A stretch of DNA of 64,000 bases from Aquimarina brevivitae (GCF_004216895.1 NZ_SGXE01000005.1:94940-158939), one strand, 5' to 3'. Counted from the first letter of the stretch, positions 18,979 to 28,616 are shown. Notes: generated from the letters alone by a model not told the origin. Program-made: numbers and translations.

Positions 18979-19698
18979 TTATTTAAGTATTGAAACGTTA
19001 GTATTTTCTGCTACTTCTTTAGTAGCTTTTTCTTTAACTTCTACCTGTACGCTTTGCTGTTCTTTTTTCTCTTCTTCATCACCTCCTGTTAGCATACCTC
19101 CAAAACTCATAAATCCTATAGCCATAAGACCGGTAAGGATAAAAGTAATACCAAGTCCACGTAGTGGTGCTGGCACGGCAGAATATCTAATTTTTTCGCG
19201 AATAGCTGCAATGGCAAGAATAGCTAAAAACCATCCTATTCCAGAACCGATTCCATACACACCCGCTTCAGCTATGTTAGCAAACTCTTTTTGTTGCATA
19301 AATAACGAACCTCCAAGAATTGCACAGTTTACAGCGATTAATGGAAGGAAAATACCTAAAGAGTTATATAACGATGGAGAGAATTTTTCTACAACAATCT
19401 CTACCAATTGTACCATGGTAGCGATAGTGGCGATAAAAAGAATAAAGGTTAGGAAACTTAAGTTGTAATCTTCATATCCTTCTCCTAACCAGTATAATGC
19501 GCCTTCTTGTAACACATACTTATCCAACAAAAAGTTAATTGGCACCGTAATCGCTAATACGAATATCACGGCAGCTCCTAAACCAACCGCGGTAGATACC
19601 TTCTTCGATACAGCTAGATAAGAGCACATTCCTAAGAAGAATGCAAATACCATATTATCTATGAAGATCGATTTTAATAATAATTCAATATATCCCAT
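18979..19698 (-). CDS. nqrE: Na+-NQR subunit E
   Basis: An integral membrane subunit of 239 residues with about six transmembrane helices. It begins [20 protein letters not shown], whose conserved Cys is a ligand of the intramembrane iron centre shared with NqrD. A second Cys is in [14 protein letters not shown]. After the last helix there is an extra charged tail of about 35 residues ([12 protein letters not shown] and onward). Vibrio NqrE stops near residue 198, so the tail is an addition. It is 57 bases downstream of nqrD. Confidence 0.96.
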   Translation of the reverse strand: MGYIELLLKSIFIDNMVFAFFLGMCSYLAVSKKVSTAVGLGAAVIFVLAITVPINFLLDKYVLQEGALYWLGEGYEDYNLSFLTFILFIATIATMVQLVEIVVEKFSPSLYNSLGIFLPLIAVNCAILGGSLFMQQKEFANIAEAGVYGIGSGIGWFLAILAIAAIREKIRYSAVPAPLRGLGITFILTGLMAIGFMSFGGMLTGGDEEEKKEQQSVQVEVKEKATKEVAENTNVSILK

Positions 19699-19755
19699 AA
19701 TTTCTTTATTTGATCATCCTTAACTCACGTTAAAGATCAATTTGGATTTAACCGA

Positions 19756-20451
19756 TTAGTTATCTTCAATTAATTCTTTGTTTCTACTTCTTTGGATCCA
19801 GATAATAATACCTACAGTAATTAACGCCATTGGGGCTAATACCATAAAACCATTATTTTCATATCCATAGGCGTATAATCCCGTTTTTTCAATTGGATCT
19901 CCTAACACCTTTGCTCCAAATAACGTTCCTGAACCTAAAAGTTCTCTAAAGAATGCTACGATGATCAAAATAACACCATATCCTGCAGCATTACCTATAC
20001 CGTCCAAAAATGATTTCCAAGGACCGTTTCCTAAAGCGAACGCCTCAAAACGTCCCATAATAATACAGTTGGTAATAATCAAACCAATGAATACCGACAG
20101 CTGCTTACTTAGTTCGTATGCGAATGCTTTTAACACCTGATCTACAATAATCACTAAGGCTGCTACCACTACCAATTGTACGATAATTCTAATCTTAGAA
20201 GGAATTATATTTCGCATTAAAGAGATAACCACGTTACCTACTCCTAATACAAATACAACCGATATTGCCATCACAATAGAAGGCTTTAATTGTGCTGTAA
20301 TTGCAAGTGCTGAGCAAATTCCTAAAACCTGAATGGTAATTGGGTTATTATCCGTTAACGGATCCGTGATCAGTTTTCTGTTTTTCTTAGAAAATAAAGG
20401 CTCTCTAGGCTCTTTTACTTTTTCTTCTACTTTTTCTTGTACTTCTGCCAT
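19756..20451 (-). CDS. nqrD: Na+-NQR subunit D
   Basis: A 231-residue membrane subunit paired with NqrE. The first 35 residues are a charged cytoplasmic extension (VQEKVEEKVKEPREPLF), then about six helices. Conserved cysteines lie in VLGICSALAIT and VFIGLIITNCIIMGR and, by family knowledge, help bind the intramembrane Fe site on the electron path. GRFEAFALGNGPW is a family signature. It lies 6 bases after nqrC in the operon. Confidence 0.96.
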   Translation of the reverse strand: MAEVQEKVEEKVKEPREPLFSKKNRKLITDPLTDNNPITIQVLGICSALAITAQLKPSIVMAISVVFVLGVGNVVISLMRNIIPSKIRIIVQLVVVAALVIIVDQVLKAFAYELSKQLSVFIGLIITNCIIMGRFEAFALGNGPWKSFLDGIGNAAGYGVILIIVAFFRELLGSGTLFGAKVLGDPIEKTGLYAYGYENNGFMVLAPMALITVGIIIWIQRSRNKELIEDN

Positions 20452-20457
20452 AGCGTA

Positions 20458-21210
20458 TTATTTTATAGATTCAAAATAGGGCATATACATTTTAATACCT
20501 TTCTTCACCATCGCTGTAACACCATTACCTGTAATGGTTGCCCCAGCTAAAGCATCTACGGCATTATCTTCTTTACGTTCGTTTTTTGGGTCAGCATTAC
20601 CTTTTTTTACCTCAACACCAACATAGTTACCATTTTCATCTAAAATGCTTTCTCCTATAAAGTCTTGTTCAAAGTAAGCTTCGGTAATATTAGCTCCTAA
20701 ACCTGGTGTTTCACCTTTATGGTCAAAAAATGCTCCTGAAATGTATTTAAAATCAGATCCAAGTGAAATATATCCCCAGATGGCATCCCATAATCCATTT
20801 CCTCGCATCGGAACGATGTAATATTTTTTTCCTTCCTTTTCACCTACAAATAATGGCATTTTTCGCTCATACGTAGGATCATTCTTTATTTTATCGTTCT
20901 CTTTCTTTACGTCAATCTCAAATGCTTTAGTGGTTTTCTCAGCTGTACTGCCCATAACAATATACTGATTCTCGCCTACATATTGATTGAATAATTCATC
21001 CGCCTTCTCAGCAGGAACGAACTCATTAGGGTCATCCTGATCGGTTACTCCCATAGCAAACAAAATATTTTGTTGCTTTTCTGTTCTTTTATTCGCTTTA
21101 ATATTCTTTTCTAAAGTTTTAGCAGTAAAGGCTAATAAAGAACCTACCACTGCTACCATCAAAACGGAGAATATTATTGTATAACTATTTTTATCTGTAT
21201 TTAAAGCCAT
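20458..21210 (-). CDS. nqrC: Na+-NQR subunit C (covalent FMN)
   Basis: A 250-residue subunit with one N-terminal membrane helix (about 9-30) and a periplasmic FMN-binding domain. The flavinylation motif DALAGAT ends at Thr225, the residue to which ApbE should link FMN by a phosphoester bond. GLWDAIWGYISLGSD and HKGETPGLGANITE are other family blocks. The gene is 3 bases downstream of nqrB and 6 upstream of nqrD, consistent with tight co-translation. ApbE is encoded about 5 kb downstream on the same strand. Confidence 0.96.
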   Translation of the reverse strand: MALNTDKNSYTIIFSVLMVAVVGSLLAFTAKTLEKNIKANKRTEKQQNILFAMGVTDQDDPNEFVPAEKADELFNQYVGENQYIVMGSTAEKTTKAFEIDVKKENDKIKNDPTYERKMPLFVGEKEGKKYYIVPMRGNGLWDAIWGYISLGSDFKYISGAFFDHKGETPGLGANITEAYFEQDFIGESILDENGNYVGVEVKKGNADPKNERKEDNAVDALAGATITGNGVTAMVKKGIKMYMPYFESIK

Positions 21211-21213
21211 CTC

Positions 21214-22449
21214 TTAAGCAGTTTTAACCTTTAAACGTTTCATTCTTTTCTTTACATTGGCTTGAACAACGTAATGATCTATGGTTGGTGCAAACACGTT
21301 CATTAACAGAATCGCTAAGAAAACACCCTCTGGATAAGCAGGATTGAAAACTCTAATCATAATAGAGATAAATCCAATTAAAAATCCGTAGATCCATTTT
21401 CCTTTATTAGTTTGTGAGCCAGATACGGGATCCGTAGCCATAAACACTACACCAAAGGCTATACTACCAATAATTAAATGCTGCCAAAACGGAGTACTCA
21501 TCAATCCATAAAACTTGCTGGTTTCTTCAATCCATCCTGCATCTACAATTCCATTAAAGATCAATCCCATTACAGCTGCTCCAGCAAAACCACTCAAAAT
21601 AATTCTCCAACTAGCAATCTTTGTAAAAATCAAAAATGCAGCTCCAATAAGAATGAGCAGCTTAGAGGTTTCTCCTACAGAACCAGGAATAAAACCATAA
21701 AACGCTTCTGAGAATGTGTAAGCTACCTCTTGACCCTTAGCTGCAGTCTGTACTAAAATATCTTTGTTTTGCGCTAAACCTCCTAAAATGGTTTCCCCAG
21801 AAATCGCATCAGGTGTCCCAGCTCTTTCCACTGCTTCGTGCACCCATACTTTATCTCCAGACATCCAAGTAGGATAGGCAAAGAATAAAAAGGCTCTAAT
21901 TGTCAATGCTGGATTAAGAATATTCATTCCTGTACCTCCAAAAACCTCTTTACCAATAACAACACCAAAAACAACCGCCACAGATAACATCCATAATGGA
22001 ATATCAATAGGGACGATTAAAGGTACTAACATTCCGGTTACCAGATAACCTTCCTCAACTTCGTGTCCTTTGATCACTGCAAAAATAAACTCAACCGTTA
22101 AACCTACTACGTAAGACACAATTACTAGTGGTAAAACCGTAATAGCTCCTAACTGAAAATTTTGCCAGTTGATAAAGTCTCTAAACAATGAAAAATCCTC
22201 AGGAAAACCATTGATTGCAGCATAATGCTGATACCCTGCATTAAATATCCCGAAAATTAAACACGGTATTAAAGATATAATCACCGTATTCATTGTTCTT
22301 TTCAAATCATCCACCGCTCTAATATGAGCTCCAGAATGGGTAACTTCATTTGGCGTATATAAAAACGTATGGAATGCATTAAATGCAGGGGCCATCTTTT
22401 TGTCTTTATACTTCAGCTTTAATTCATGTAATTTTTTCTTTATTCCCAT
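21214..22449 (-). CDS. nqrB: Na+-NQR subunit B (covalent FMN, Na+ channel)
   Basis: A subunit of 411 residues from ATG 22449. A TTG at 22461 is in frame but would overlap the end of nqrA. The protein has about ten membrane helices and houses the Na+ path. The FMN acceptor is Thr261 in FIPGSVGETSKL, matching the GETS site of Vibrio NqrB. FGGTGMNILNPALTIRAF and FMATDPVSGSQTNKGKW are also characteristic. The ATG falls 4 bases after the nqrA stop. Confidence 0.96.
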   Translation of the reverse strand: MGIKKKLHELKLKYKDKKMAPAFNAFHTFLYTPNEVTHSGAHIRAVDDLKRTMNTVIISLIPCLIFGIFNAGYQHYAAINGFPEDFSLFRDFINWQNFQLGAITVLPLVIVSYVVGLTVEFIFAVIKGHEVEEGYLVTGMLVPLIVPIDIPLWMLSVAVVFGVVIGKEVFGGTGMNILNPALTIRAFLFFAYPTWMSGDKVWVHEAVERAGTPDAISGETILGGLAQNKDILVQTAAKGQEVAYTFSEAFYGFIPGSVGETSKLLILIGAAFLIFTKIASWRIILSGFAGAAVMGLIFNGIVDAGWIEETSKFYGLMSTPFWQHLIIGSIAFGVVFMATDPVSGSQTNKGKWIYGFLIGFISIMIRVFNPAYPEGVFLAILLMNVFAPTIDHYVVQANVKKRMKRLKVKTA

Positions 22450-22453
22450 AGCA

Positions 22454-23806
22454 TTAACCAATTTCTTTAATCATTAAGTCTAATCCGTCTCTAATAATCT
22501 TTTGATGAGGTTGTTTAGAAACACATACAAATTCCGTAAGCGCAAAGTCCTCTGGGGCAATTTCATACATTCCTAATTGTTCCATAGCATCGAGGTCTTG
22601 TACCAGGCAAGCTTTTAATAATTGCAATGGATAAATCTCAAAAGGAAATACTTCTTCATAATTACCAGTTACTACAAAGGCTCTATGCTCCCCATTCGTA
22701 TTGGTATCCAGATCATATTTCTTATTAGGAAATAACCAAGAGAAGGTTAAAGCCCTGGAAGAAGATATCTTATTAAACACAGGTTTATTCCAACCAAAGA
22801 ATTCATAATCATCTCCTTCAGGAATAACAGAAATCGTATTATGGTAGTATCCTAAATGACCATCAGGTTTAACATCTAAACCAGTTAGAACATCTCCGCT
22901 TATAACCCTTACATCATTATCTTTTAATCCTGAATCATAAACGATGGATGATACTTGCGCTCCGATTTTGGAAGTGTAATATTGTGGATTTTTTACACAA
23001 GAACCCGCTAAAGCCACGGTACGCTCAGCATTGAATTTACCCGTTAATAATAACTCTCCAATAATGATAAGTTCTTGTGGGTTTACAACCCATACCGTCT
23101 CTCCTTTATTGATTGGATCGATTTTAGCAATCTGTGCACTTACATTACCCGCAGGATGTGGTCCTGACACCGTATGTAAGGTAATGTTATTTAATGATGC
23201 TAATGGCGAATTGCTCTTTTTACCAACAGAAACATGTACAGCTCCATCTGTAAGCTTTGCCAACGCATCAATAGCTGTTTGCAACTCCTTTTCCTTGCCT
23301 GCCAATACATAATCCAAATCTGCCGCCAGTGGAGCAGTTGCATAACCAGAAATAAAAATAGCTTTTGGCGTAGTATCTGGTTGCGCTACAATATCGTATG
23401 GCCGTTGTTTGATAAAAGGCCAGCATCCTGATGCCAAAAGATGATTCTTTAATTCATCTCGCTCTAACGAAGCAACTTCCTTAGTGCCAAAGTCGTGATA
23501 TTGTTGTTCTTTATCCGCTAGGATCTTAATCAACAAAATTTTTCGTTTGGCTCCTCTAACTATTTCCACAACCTCACCACTAACTGGTGAAGGAACTACT
23601 AATTTCTCATTAGCTTTGGAATGAAAGAGTGGTTGTCCGGCTTTTACCTCTGCGCCTTCTTTTGCAATAACTCTAGGTATGATACCGTGAAAGTCATCAG
23701 GCCTAATTGCGTAAACATTACTTTTTGTAGCAGTAGAAGTCTTTTTCTCAGCTTCACCCACCAGCTTAATGTCTAAGCCTCTTTTAATTCGAATGTCTTT
23801 TGACAT
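22454..23806 (-). CDS. nqrA: Na+-NQR subunit A
   Basis: First gene of the operon, a 450-residue peripheral cytoplasmic subunit with no membrane helix. It shows a biotinyl-lipoyl-like N-terminal region (IPRVIAKEGAEVKAGQPLF, then VVPSPVSGEVVEIVRG). It also has the family blocks LLASGCWPFIKQRPYD, TVSGPHPAGNVSAQI and VALAGSCVKNPQYY. It contributes to quinone reduction and complex assembly. A consensus -7 box lies 36 bases before its ATG, so the six genes are probably one transcript ending at the terminator near 17.6 kb. Confidence 0.97.
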   Translation of the reverse strand: MSKDIRIKRGLDIKLVGEAEKKTSTATKSNVYAIRPDDFHGIIPRVIAKEGAEVKAGQPLFHSKANEKLVVPSPVSGEVVEIVRGAKRKILLIKILADKEQQYHDFGTKEVASLERDELKNHLLASGCWPFIKQRPYDIVAQPDTTPKAIFISGYATAPLAADLDYVLAGKEKELQTAIDALAKLTDGAVHVSVGKKSNSPLASLNNITLHTVSGPHPAGNVSAQIAKIDPINKGETVWVVNPQELIIIGELLLTGKFNAERTVALAGSCVKNPQYYTSKIGAQVSSIVYDSGLKDNDVRVISGDVLTGLDVKPDGHLGYYHNTISVIPEGDDYEFFGWNKPVFNKISSSRALTFSWLFPNKKYDLDTNTNGEHRAFVVTGNYEEVFPFEIYPLQLLKACLVQDLDAMEQLGMYEIAPEDFALTEFVCVSKQPHQKIIRDGLDLMIKEIG

Positions 23807-23841
23807 ATTGATTGTCTAATTAATTAACTAAAAAAATCGTG

Positions 23842-23849
23842 CAAATTTA
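23842..23849 (-). promoter_or_regulatory. -7 promoter box of the nqr operon
   Basis: On the minus strand the sequence reads TAAATTTG, an exact TAnnTTTG match, 36 bases upstream of the nqrA ATG. The -33 position carries only a weak TTTC. Confidence 0.6.
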
Positions 23850-23987
23850 CTAATTAAAAATTCGATGTGAAAGCAGCTTTTTAGTGAAGAATTTTATTTA
23901 TAATCATTCTAAATAAATAACTTGCTTAAATCATTCTGACTTAGATAAGGCACGTATTTTGTGTATATTTACCCATATTTTAATACT

Positions 23988-25247
23988 ATGAACACAAAAT
24001 TCCCTGGGCTATTCTTACTAGCACTATGCTGTACTACCCTTCTATTTGCTAAAGAGGTAGCCGAAGAGATTCCGCCACCGGATTACATCAAAACCATACA
24101 GTTTGTTGGCGATAGCGAATTTTCGGGCACGCCGATTATTGCATTAGGAAAACCTTTAACCCTTACCTTTGATGACATACATGGTAACGAAAAAGATTAT
24201 TATTACAAAATATCACACTACAATTTTGATTGGACACCATCGATGTTATATAAAAATGAATTTCTAGATGGTTTTGATGATGTACGCATCTATCAATATG
24301 AAAATTCATTCAACACCTTACAAATGTATAGCCATTACACCCTAACCATCCCTAATCAAGATTCGAGAGCATTAAAGGTAAGTGGTAATTATATGATCAC
24401 TGTCTATGACAGTTATAATGAAGCTGTTTTTTCGCGTAAATTTATTGTTTATGAAAACATCACTACCACAAGAGCAGTAGTAAAAAGAAGCAGGGACCTC
24501 AACTTTATCAATACAAAACAGTCTGTTCAATTTGAAGTATCCTCGCCTAATTTAATCCTCAGAGATCCTGAAAGAACAGTAGAAACAATGATCATTCAAA
24601 ACAATGATATAAATACTGCCATCACCGGATTGAAACCGCAGTATACAATAACCAACACTTTAATTTACAAATACGATCAAGAGTCGAGCTTTTATGGCGG
24701 AAATGAATTTCTGTTTTTTGACAATAAAGAAATACGATCGGCTACAGCAGGAATACAGAGTGTAGATTTACAAGAAATTTACCATCATTACTTACTTACT
24801 GATATCGTAAGGGCAAATCGGAGATATACCTATAACCCAGACATCAATGGTAATTTTGTAGTCCGTAATCTAAGAGCTGACAATAGTAATGTAGAAGCTG
24901 ATTACGTTTGGATGCATTTTGCACTAGAGTGTTATGAGAATATTGGTGATGGCACAATACACATCTACGGTAACTTTAACAATTATACCTTAGATGACTC
25001 TACCAAATTGACCTACGACAAAAAGTCTGGCAAATATTTTTTAACTCGTCTTTTTAAACAAGGATTTTATAATTATAGATATGTACTTCAAAGGCCAGAT
25101 GGGTCAATAGACCAAGGGTTTATCAGTGGTAATTTTGATGAAACAGAAAACGAGTACACCATTATAACGTACTATCGCGCCCCAGCGACACGCTACGACA
25201 GGGTAATCGGGATAGGAATCGCAAATTCGGCAAATATTACTAATTAA
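23988..25247 (+). CDS. Type IX secretion system plug protein (DUF5103)
   Basis: A 419-residue exported protein. I choose ATG 23988, which gives a clean signal peptide (MNTKFPGLFLLALCCTTLLFA). The in-frame GTG at 23961 lies inside a -7-like box, TATATTTA (23964-23971), that probably belongs to the promoter. The sequence matches the plug family: IKTIQFVGDSEFSGTPII, then YYYKISHYNFDWTPS, ENSFNTLQMYSHYTLTIPN, and a C-terminal immunoglobulin-like part with HIYGNFNNYTLDD and QGFYNYRYVL. By family knowledge, Plug caps the periplasmic opening of the SprA translocon when PorV is not bound. With PorT and a CTD cargo in the same window, this indicates an active T9SS. Confidence 0.88.
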   Translation: MNTKFPGLFLLALCCTTLLFAKEVAEEIPPPDYIKTIQFVGDSEFSGTPIIALGKPLTLTFDDIHGNEKDYYYKISHYNFDWTPSMLYKNEFLDGFDDVRIYQYENSFNTLQMYSHYTLTIPNQDSRALKVSGNYMITVYDSYNEAVFSRKFIVYENITTTRAVVKRSRDLNFINTKQSVQFEVSSPNLILRDPERTVETMIIQNNDINTAITGLKPQYTITNTLIYKYDQESSFYGGNEFLFFDNKEIRSATAGIQSVDLQEIYHHYLLTDIVRANRRYTYNPDINGNFVVRNLRADNSNVEADYVWMHFALECYENIGDGTIHIYGNFNNYTLDDSTKLTYDKKSGKYFLTRLFKQGFYNYRYVLQRPDGSIDQGFISGNFDETENEYTIITYYRAPATRYDRVIGIGIANSANITN

Positions 25248-25310
25248 AGATTAACCGCTTAAATACCATTTAACTTTATTATTTTTATCTTAAAACAACC
25301 CTAACCAAAC

Positions 25311-25316
25311 AAGGAG
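25311..25316 (+). promoter_or_regulatory. Strong Shine-Dalgarno site before the DUF3667 gene
   Basis: AAGGAG lies 9 bases before ATG 25326, a classical spacing. This is unusual because most genes in this window have no such sequence. Confidence 0.6.
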
Positions 25317-25325
25317 CAATTAACA

Positions 25326-26420
25326 ATGAACGAAAAAGGACGTTTTCTTAAGAAGTATAGAGGAAATGAGTGTTTAAACTGTGGAGTACCATTAGATTTA
25401 CTCGATAAGTATTGTCATAATTGTGGTCAAGCGAATACTACAAAACGCCTTACTTTAAAAGATCTATTTAATGAATTTTTTGCCAGTATTTTTTCATACG
25501 ATTCTCGACTTAGACACACTATAGTTGCTTTACTGTTTAAGCCAGGTAAAATATCAAAAGATTATATCCAGGGACAGCGGGCCAAATATGCTAATCCTTT
25601 CAGATTTTATTTAAGTGTTTCGATTATATTTTTCATTTTGTATGGCTTCTTTTTAGATTTTGAAGGGATGTCTAGCCGAGTTGGCTCAAGAAATAATGAT
25701 AAGGTCGCTGAAGAAACACTTAAAAAAATTAAAGAAATTGACCCAGAACGATTAGAAAGAATTGAGTCCGAACGAAATATAAATATTGATTCCCTACTAA
25801 CTCAAAACGATAGTATTCAGCAAGACGAACGCACCTTATATACAGAAGCCGAACTCGATACGATGTCATCATTTTCTTCGTTTATCAATAGATTTACGAT
25901 GTATCAAAATTTTCATGAAGATACTGGCATCAGATTGCCCGATGAAGCGTTAGATAGTCTAAATCATAAGAAAACTTGGTTTACCAAGTATCTTTATAAG
26001 CGAGGTGTTAAAGCAGAAAAACTATCCGACGATCCCACAGATTTAGTTGAATTCATTTTCAACAAACTCCCGTTTATCATCTTCTTTTTCTTACCGCTCC
26101 TAGCTTTGGCTATTTGGTTGTTGTATATAAGAAGGTCTTTCACTTATATGGAGCACCTGGTATTTACATTCCATACTCAAACTATATTTTTTATTCTCTT
26201 TGGCATTGCCCTGTTGGTTGACGAAATATTACATATTGAAGCAGTTACGGGAATTACAGCACTCTTATTTTTGTTTTATCTTTATAAAGCATTGCGCAAA
26301 TTTTATGGGCAAGGGCGATTTAAAACTATTGTTAAATTTCTGATTCTAAACCTATTATTTTTTATATTAGCTGGTATCGGGGTTGTTGTTACACTAGTCA
26401 GCTCTATATTATTGTTTTAG
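25326..26420 (+). CDS. DUF3667 membrane protein with an N-terminal zinc ribbon
   Basis: A 364-residue protein. Residues 17-40 form a CxxC...CxxC zinc ribbon (CLNCG and CHNCGQ). The DUF3667 signature follows: LTLKDLFNEFFASIFSYD, then LRHTIVALLFKPGKISKDYI and QRAKYANPFRFYLSVS. A first membrane helix is at about 95-115, then a charged middle (120-240), then three to four helices toward the C-terminus. The function of the family is not known to me. The start is supported by a strong Shine-Dalgarno site. The apaG start lies 2 bases after its stop, so both are probably translated together. Confidence 0.85.
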   Translation: MNEKGRFLKKYRGNECLNCGVPLDLLDKYCHNCGQANTTKRLTLKDLFNEFFASIFSYDSRLRHTIVALLFKPGKISKDYIQGQRAKYANPFRFYLSVSIIFFILYGFFLDFEGMSSRVGSRNNDKVAEETLKKIKEIDPERLERIESERNINIDSLLTQNDSIQQDERTLYTEAELDTMSSFSSFINRFTMYQNFHEDTGIRLPDEALDSLNHKKTWFTKYLYKRGVKAEKLSDDPTDLVEFIFNKLPFIIFFFLPLLALAIWLLYIRRSFTYMEHLVFTFHTQTIFFILFGIALLVDEILHIEAVTGITALLFLFYLYKALRKFYGQGRFKTIVKFLILNLLFFILAGIGVVVTLVSSILLF

Positions 26421-26422
26421 TC

Positions 26423-26809
26423 ATGGTTGAACAAATTACAAAAGGCATTAAAATTTCGGTGGACACCACCTTTGAGGGTACGTTCTACAAAAATTATAGG
26501 GTGCATTTTGCATTTGGATATCGTGTAACTATTGAAAACCAAAGTAAAGATGCGGTACAACTAACGTCTAGGTTTTGGGAAATACAAGATGCATTAAATG
26601 AGCTTGAAACAGTAGAAGGTGATGGTGTCATTGGTAAAAAACCCGTACTTAAGCCTGGAGAAACTCACACTTACAATAGTGGATGCCTCTTAACGTCTCC
26701 ATTTGGTGCAATGAAAGGATATTATTATATGATCAACTTTACTTCCACAAGGAAATTCAAAGTTCTCATCCCATCTTTTAAACTCAATGCTCCTTTTGCA
26801 CTAAATTAA
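26423..26809 (+). CDS. apaG: ApaG domain protein
   Basis: A 128-residue protein that is entirely an ApaG (DUF525) immunoglobulin-like fold: GTFYKNYRVHFAFGYRVTIEN, SKDAVQLTSRFWEI, then VEGDGVIGKKPVLKPGETHTY and a C-terminal MKGYYYMIN. ApaG is tied to Co2+/Mg2+ homeostasis in enterobacteria, but its molecular activity is unresolved. It follows the DUF3667 gene by 2 bases. Its last 9 bases overlap the 3' end of the convergent gene on the minus strand. Confidence 0.95.
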   Translation: MVEQITKGIKISVDTTFEGTFYKNYRVHFAFGYRVTIENQSKDAVQLTSRFWEIQDALNELETVEGDGVIGKKPVLKPGETHTYNSGCLLTSPFGAMKGYYYMINFTSTRKFKVLIPSFKLNAPFALN

Positions 26810-27787
26810 GGTTTTAACACGGTTAAACCTTATCTTTTCACCCTTCTGCATTATATGAAAATAATGGCAATTGGAGTCATAAACAAAACTATATGGATTT
26901 GAAATATCAAATTGCGTTAAGTTGACAAAAATACCTTTGAAATCCAACCTACCATAATCATTATATCTGCACATAACATATTGATCAGGTTGATCCGTTT
27001 TTTGAAGTTCAAAATAAGCACCACTCCCAATTCCCTCTAAATAATGCCAATGTGTAGGAAAATTAAATGTGCTTGTTACTGAATTATTATCACGGTATCG
27101 ATAAAAATAGTTCGTTAAATTCTCCCGCAATACAGAACCTTCGTAAACTCTAAGCTGACCCTTATCTATCTCATAAATTGGAGAATCAATCGCGGCTTTT
27201 TCAACATTTCCTAGGGTGCTAGGCGTAAACTTTTTTATCTTCCTTAGCCCTTTTACAATTTTTTGATGGTCAGTACTATTCAAAAGCGTTTCAGTTACCA
27301 TCCTAGAGCAATTACTACCTGACAAGCCAAAAGCCTTGTAAGGAATACTTCCTTGTTGCTGTAGGTCATTCAAATACTTTTTAGCAGATTCATAGTCTAT
27401 ACAATTACAAACCGAAGCTAGCATCCTGCCAGTTCCGTGAGTTTTATCCGGGTTCTGTTGTAACCATACCAATAATTCTTCTGTATTCACTAAATCACCT
27501 GTTCTATCTATTTCGGCCTTAATAGGAATTTGCAATTCGGCATCTGTCAATTCACTCCTTAGCCTGCCGTATCCGTAGGGAGTTATATACCTTCCAAAAT
27601 CGTAATACTCCGCTTTACCCGTTTTATTGGCAATCAATACTAATGCTGCGTGGCCTGCTTTTACATAGTCTTTAGTTCCAATACCCAGATAAGGGAGTAT
27701 TTTTAATGATTTCTCTGTAGAATGACGTACAAAGGTATCCGGAAAAGCCAAGGGTATTATCTTTCCTGTATAGTTCATAGCATCCAT
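26801..27787 (-). CDS. DUF6695-like protein paired with an NRDE protein
   Basis: A 328-residue protein without a signal peptide or membrane helix. Distinct stretches are GKIIPLAFPDTFVRHS at the N-terminus, HAALVLIANKTGKAEYYDFGRY (about 47-68), GLSGSNCSRMVTETLLNS (about 174-191) and a C-terminal HWHYLEGIGSGAYFELQK. The His near the N-terminus and the SNCSRM cysteine, with the AEYYDFGRYITPYGYGR context, look like a papain-fold/NlpC-like His-Cys pair of the kind seen in DUF4105/permuted NlpC families. That reading is an inference. It lies 8 bases after the NRDE gene on the same strand. I recall the family as DUF6695 but cannot check it. Confidence 0.7.
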   Translation of the reverse strand: MDAMNYTGKIIPLAFPDTFVRHSTEKSLKILPYLGIGTKDYVKAGHAALVLIANKTGKAEYYDFGRYITPYGYGRLRSELTDAELQIPIKAEIDRTGDLVNTEELLVWLQQNPDKTHGTGRMLASVCNCIDYESAKKYLNDLQQQGSIPYKAFGLSGSNCSRMVTETLLNSTDHQKIVKGLRKIKKFTPSTLGNVEKAAIDSPIYEIDKGQLRVYEGSVLRENLTNYFYRYRDNNSVTSTFNFPTHWHYLEGIGSGAYFELQKTDQPDQYVMCRYNDYGRLDFKGIFVNLTQFDISNPYSFVYDSNCHYFHIMQKGEKIRFNRVKTLI

Positions 27788-27795
27788 ATCATCAT

Positions 27796-28515
27796 TTATG
27801 AAACAACAGAAGTAAATAAGCTCGTAGAACTCGTATTTGTTTGTAAATCTTCATAATTCATTGACACTTGCTCTCCAGATTTTTTAATTTGAGTTATACT
27901 TGTGGTCGCTACAAACCCTCTATTCATGATCAGATCAATGTGCTTATCCCCTACTCCAGCAGTTTTATGAAATTGCAAAAGCGAAGTATTAGAGACTTGA
28001 TTCTTATTTAAAAACTGTTCAAACCAGGTTTTTCTTTGAGCTTTCATCTGTTGGTCATACAAACTTGATGAAGACCAGATATGAGTTGTCGATGCATCTA
28101 GTTTTTTAAAATGAGCTTTACTCCCATCCCATACCAGTTCATAGAAAGAAAGTGCACTCTTCCAACTTACTGCAATAATAGTAAATGGTTCAATGCCCGT
28201 AAAATCATAAGATTGTAGACCTAAATGTAAATCTGGCTTCTTTAAAAGATCTTTTACTACAATACCTCTACTTTTTTTGTAGCCAGGCTTTCTCCTATGA
28301 TTTACAAAACCTCCGTTAAGTAAACAAATTAAAGAATCGTGCTCACTTATACCAATCCATGTCCCTCCTGCAAGAGCGTCTTTGGGATAAAGCATTTTCA
28401 CTCCATCTTCGTCATAAATCCGAGGAGGAATAGTTTGTCTAACAGGAGCTTCATCCCTATTAGATGTTAAAATAAAATCCTGATGATTCGTTGGTATTAA
28501 CGTAACTGTACACAT
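27796..28515 (-). CDS. NRDE/TANGO2 family protein
   Basis: A 239-residue protein. I choose the Met at 28515 rather than 28533 because the family starts MCTVT: after removal of Met, Cys becomes the N-terminal residue. The signature SNRDEAPVRQT (NRDE) is at about 19-29, followed by LAGGTWIGIS and CLLNGG, with TTHIWSSSSLYD further on. Human TANGO2 and bacterial homologues share this Ntn-hydrolase-like architecture, with a role in lipid or haem handling that is not settled. It is upstream of the DUF6695-like gene in a two-gene unit. Confidence 0.85.
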   Translation of the reverse strand: MCTVTLIPTNHQDFILTSNRDEAPVRQTIPPRIYDEDGVKMLYPKDALAGGTWIGISEHDSLICLLNGGFVNHRRKPGYKKSRGIVVKDLLKKPDLHLGLQSYDFTGIEPFTIIAVSWKSALSFYELVWDGSKAHFKKLDASTTHIWSSSSLYDQQMKAQRKTWFEQFLNKNQVSNTSLLQFHKTAGVGDKHIDLIMNRGFVATTSITQIKKSGEQVSMNYEDLQTNTSSTSLFTSVVS

Positions 28516-28587
28516 CGCATATCGGTCGTTCAAAAGGGATGGAACTTACAAAAAAATATTCACTTTAAATCGAATTGTTAATCCCTA

Positions 28588-28616
28588 TTGGTTCCCTTAT
28601 TAATTTTCTATATTTG
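28588..28616 (+). promoter_or_regulatory. Consensus promoter of pruA
   Basis: TTG (28588-28590), 18 bases, TATATTTG (28609-28616). Both elements and the spacing fit the Bacteroidota housekeeping consensus. The pruA ATG is 57 bases downstream. Confidence 0.75.

Noticed and set aside
18959-19468. 169-codon open frame on the + strand over nqrE
   Set aside because: It lies opposite a highly conserved membrane subunit; the translation is Ile/Ser/Thr-rich without any domain.
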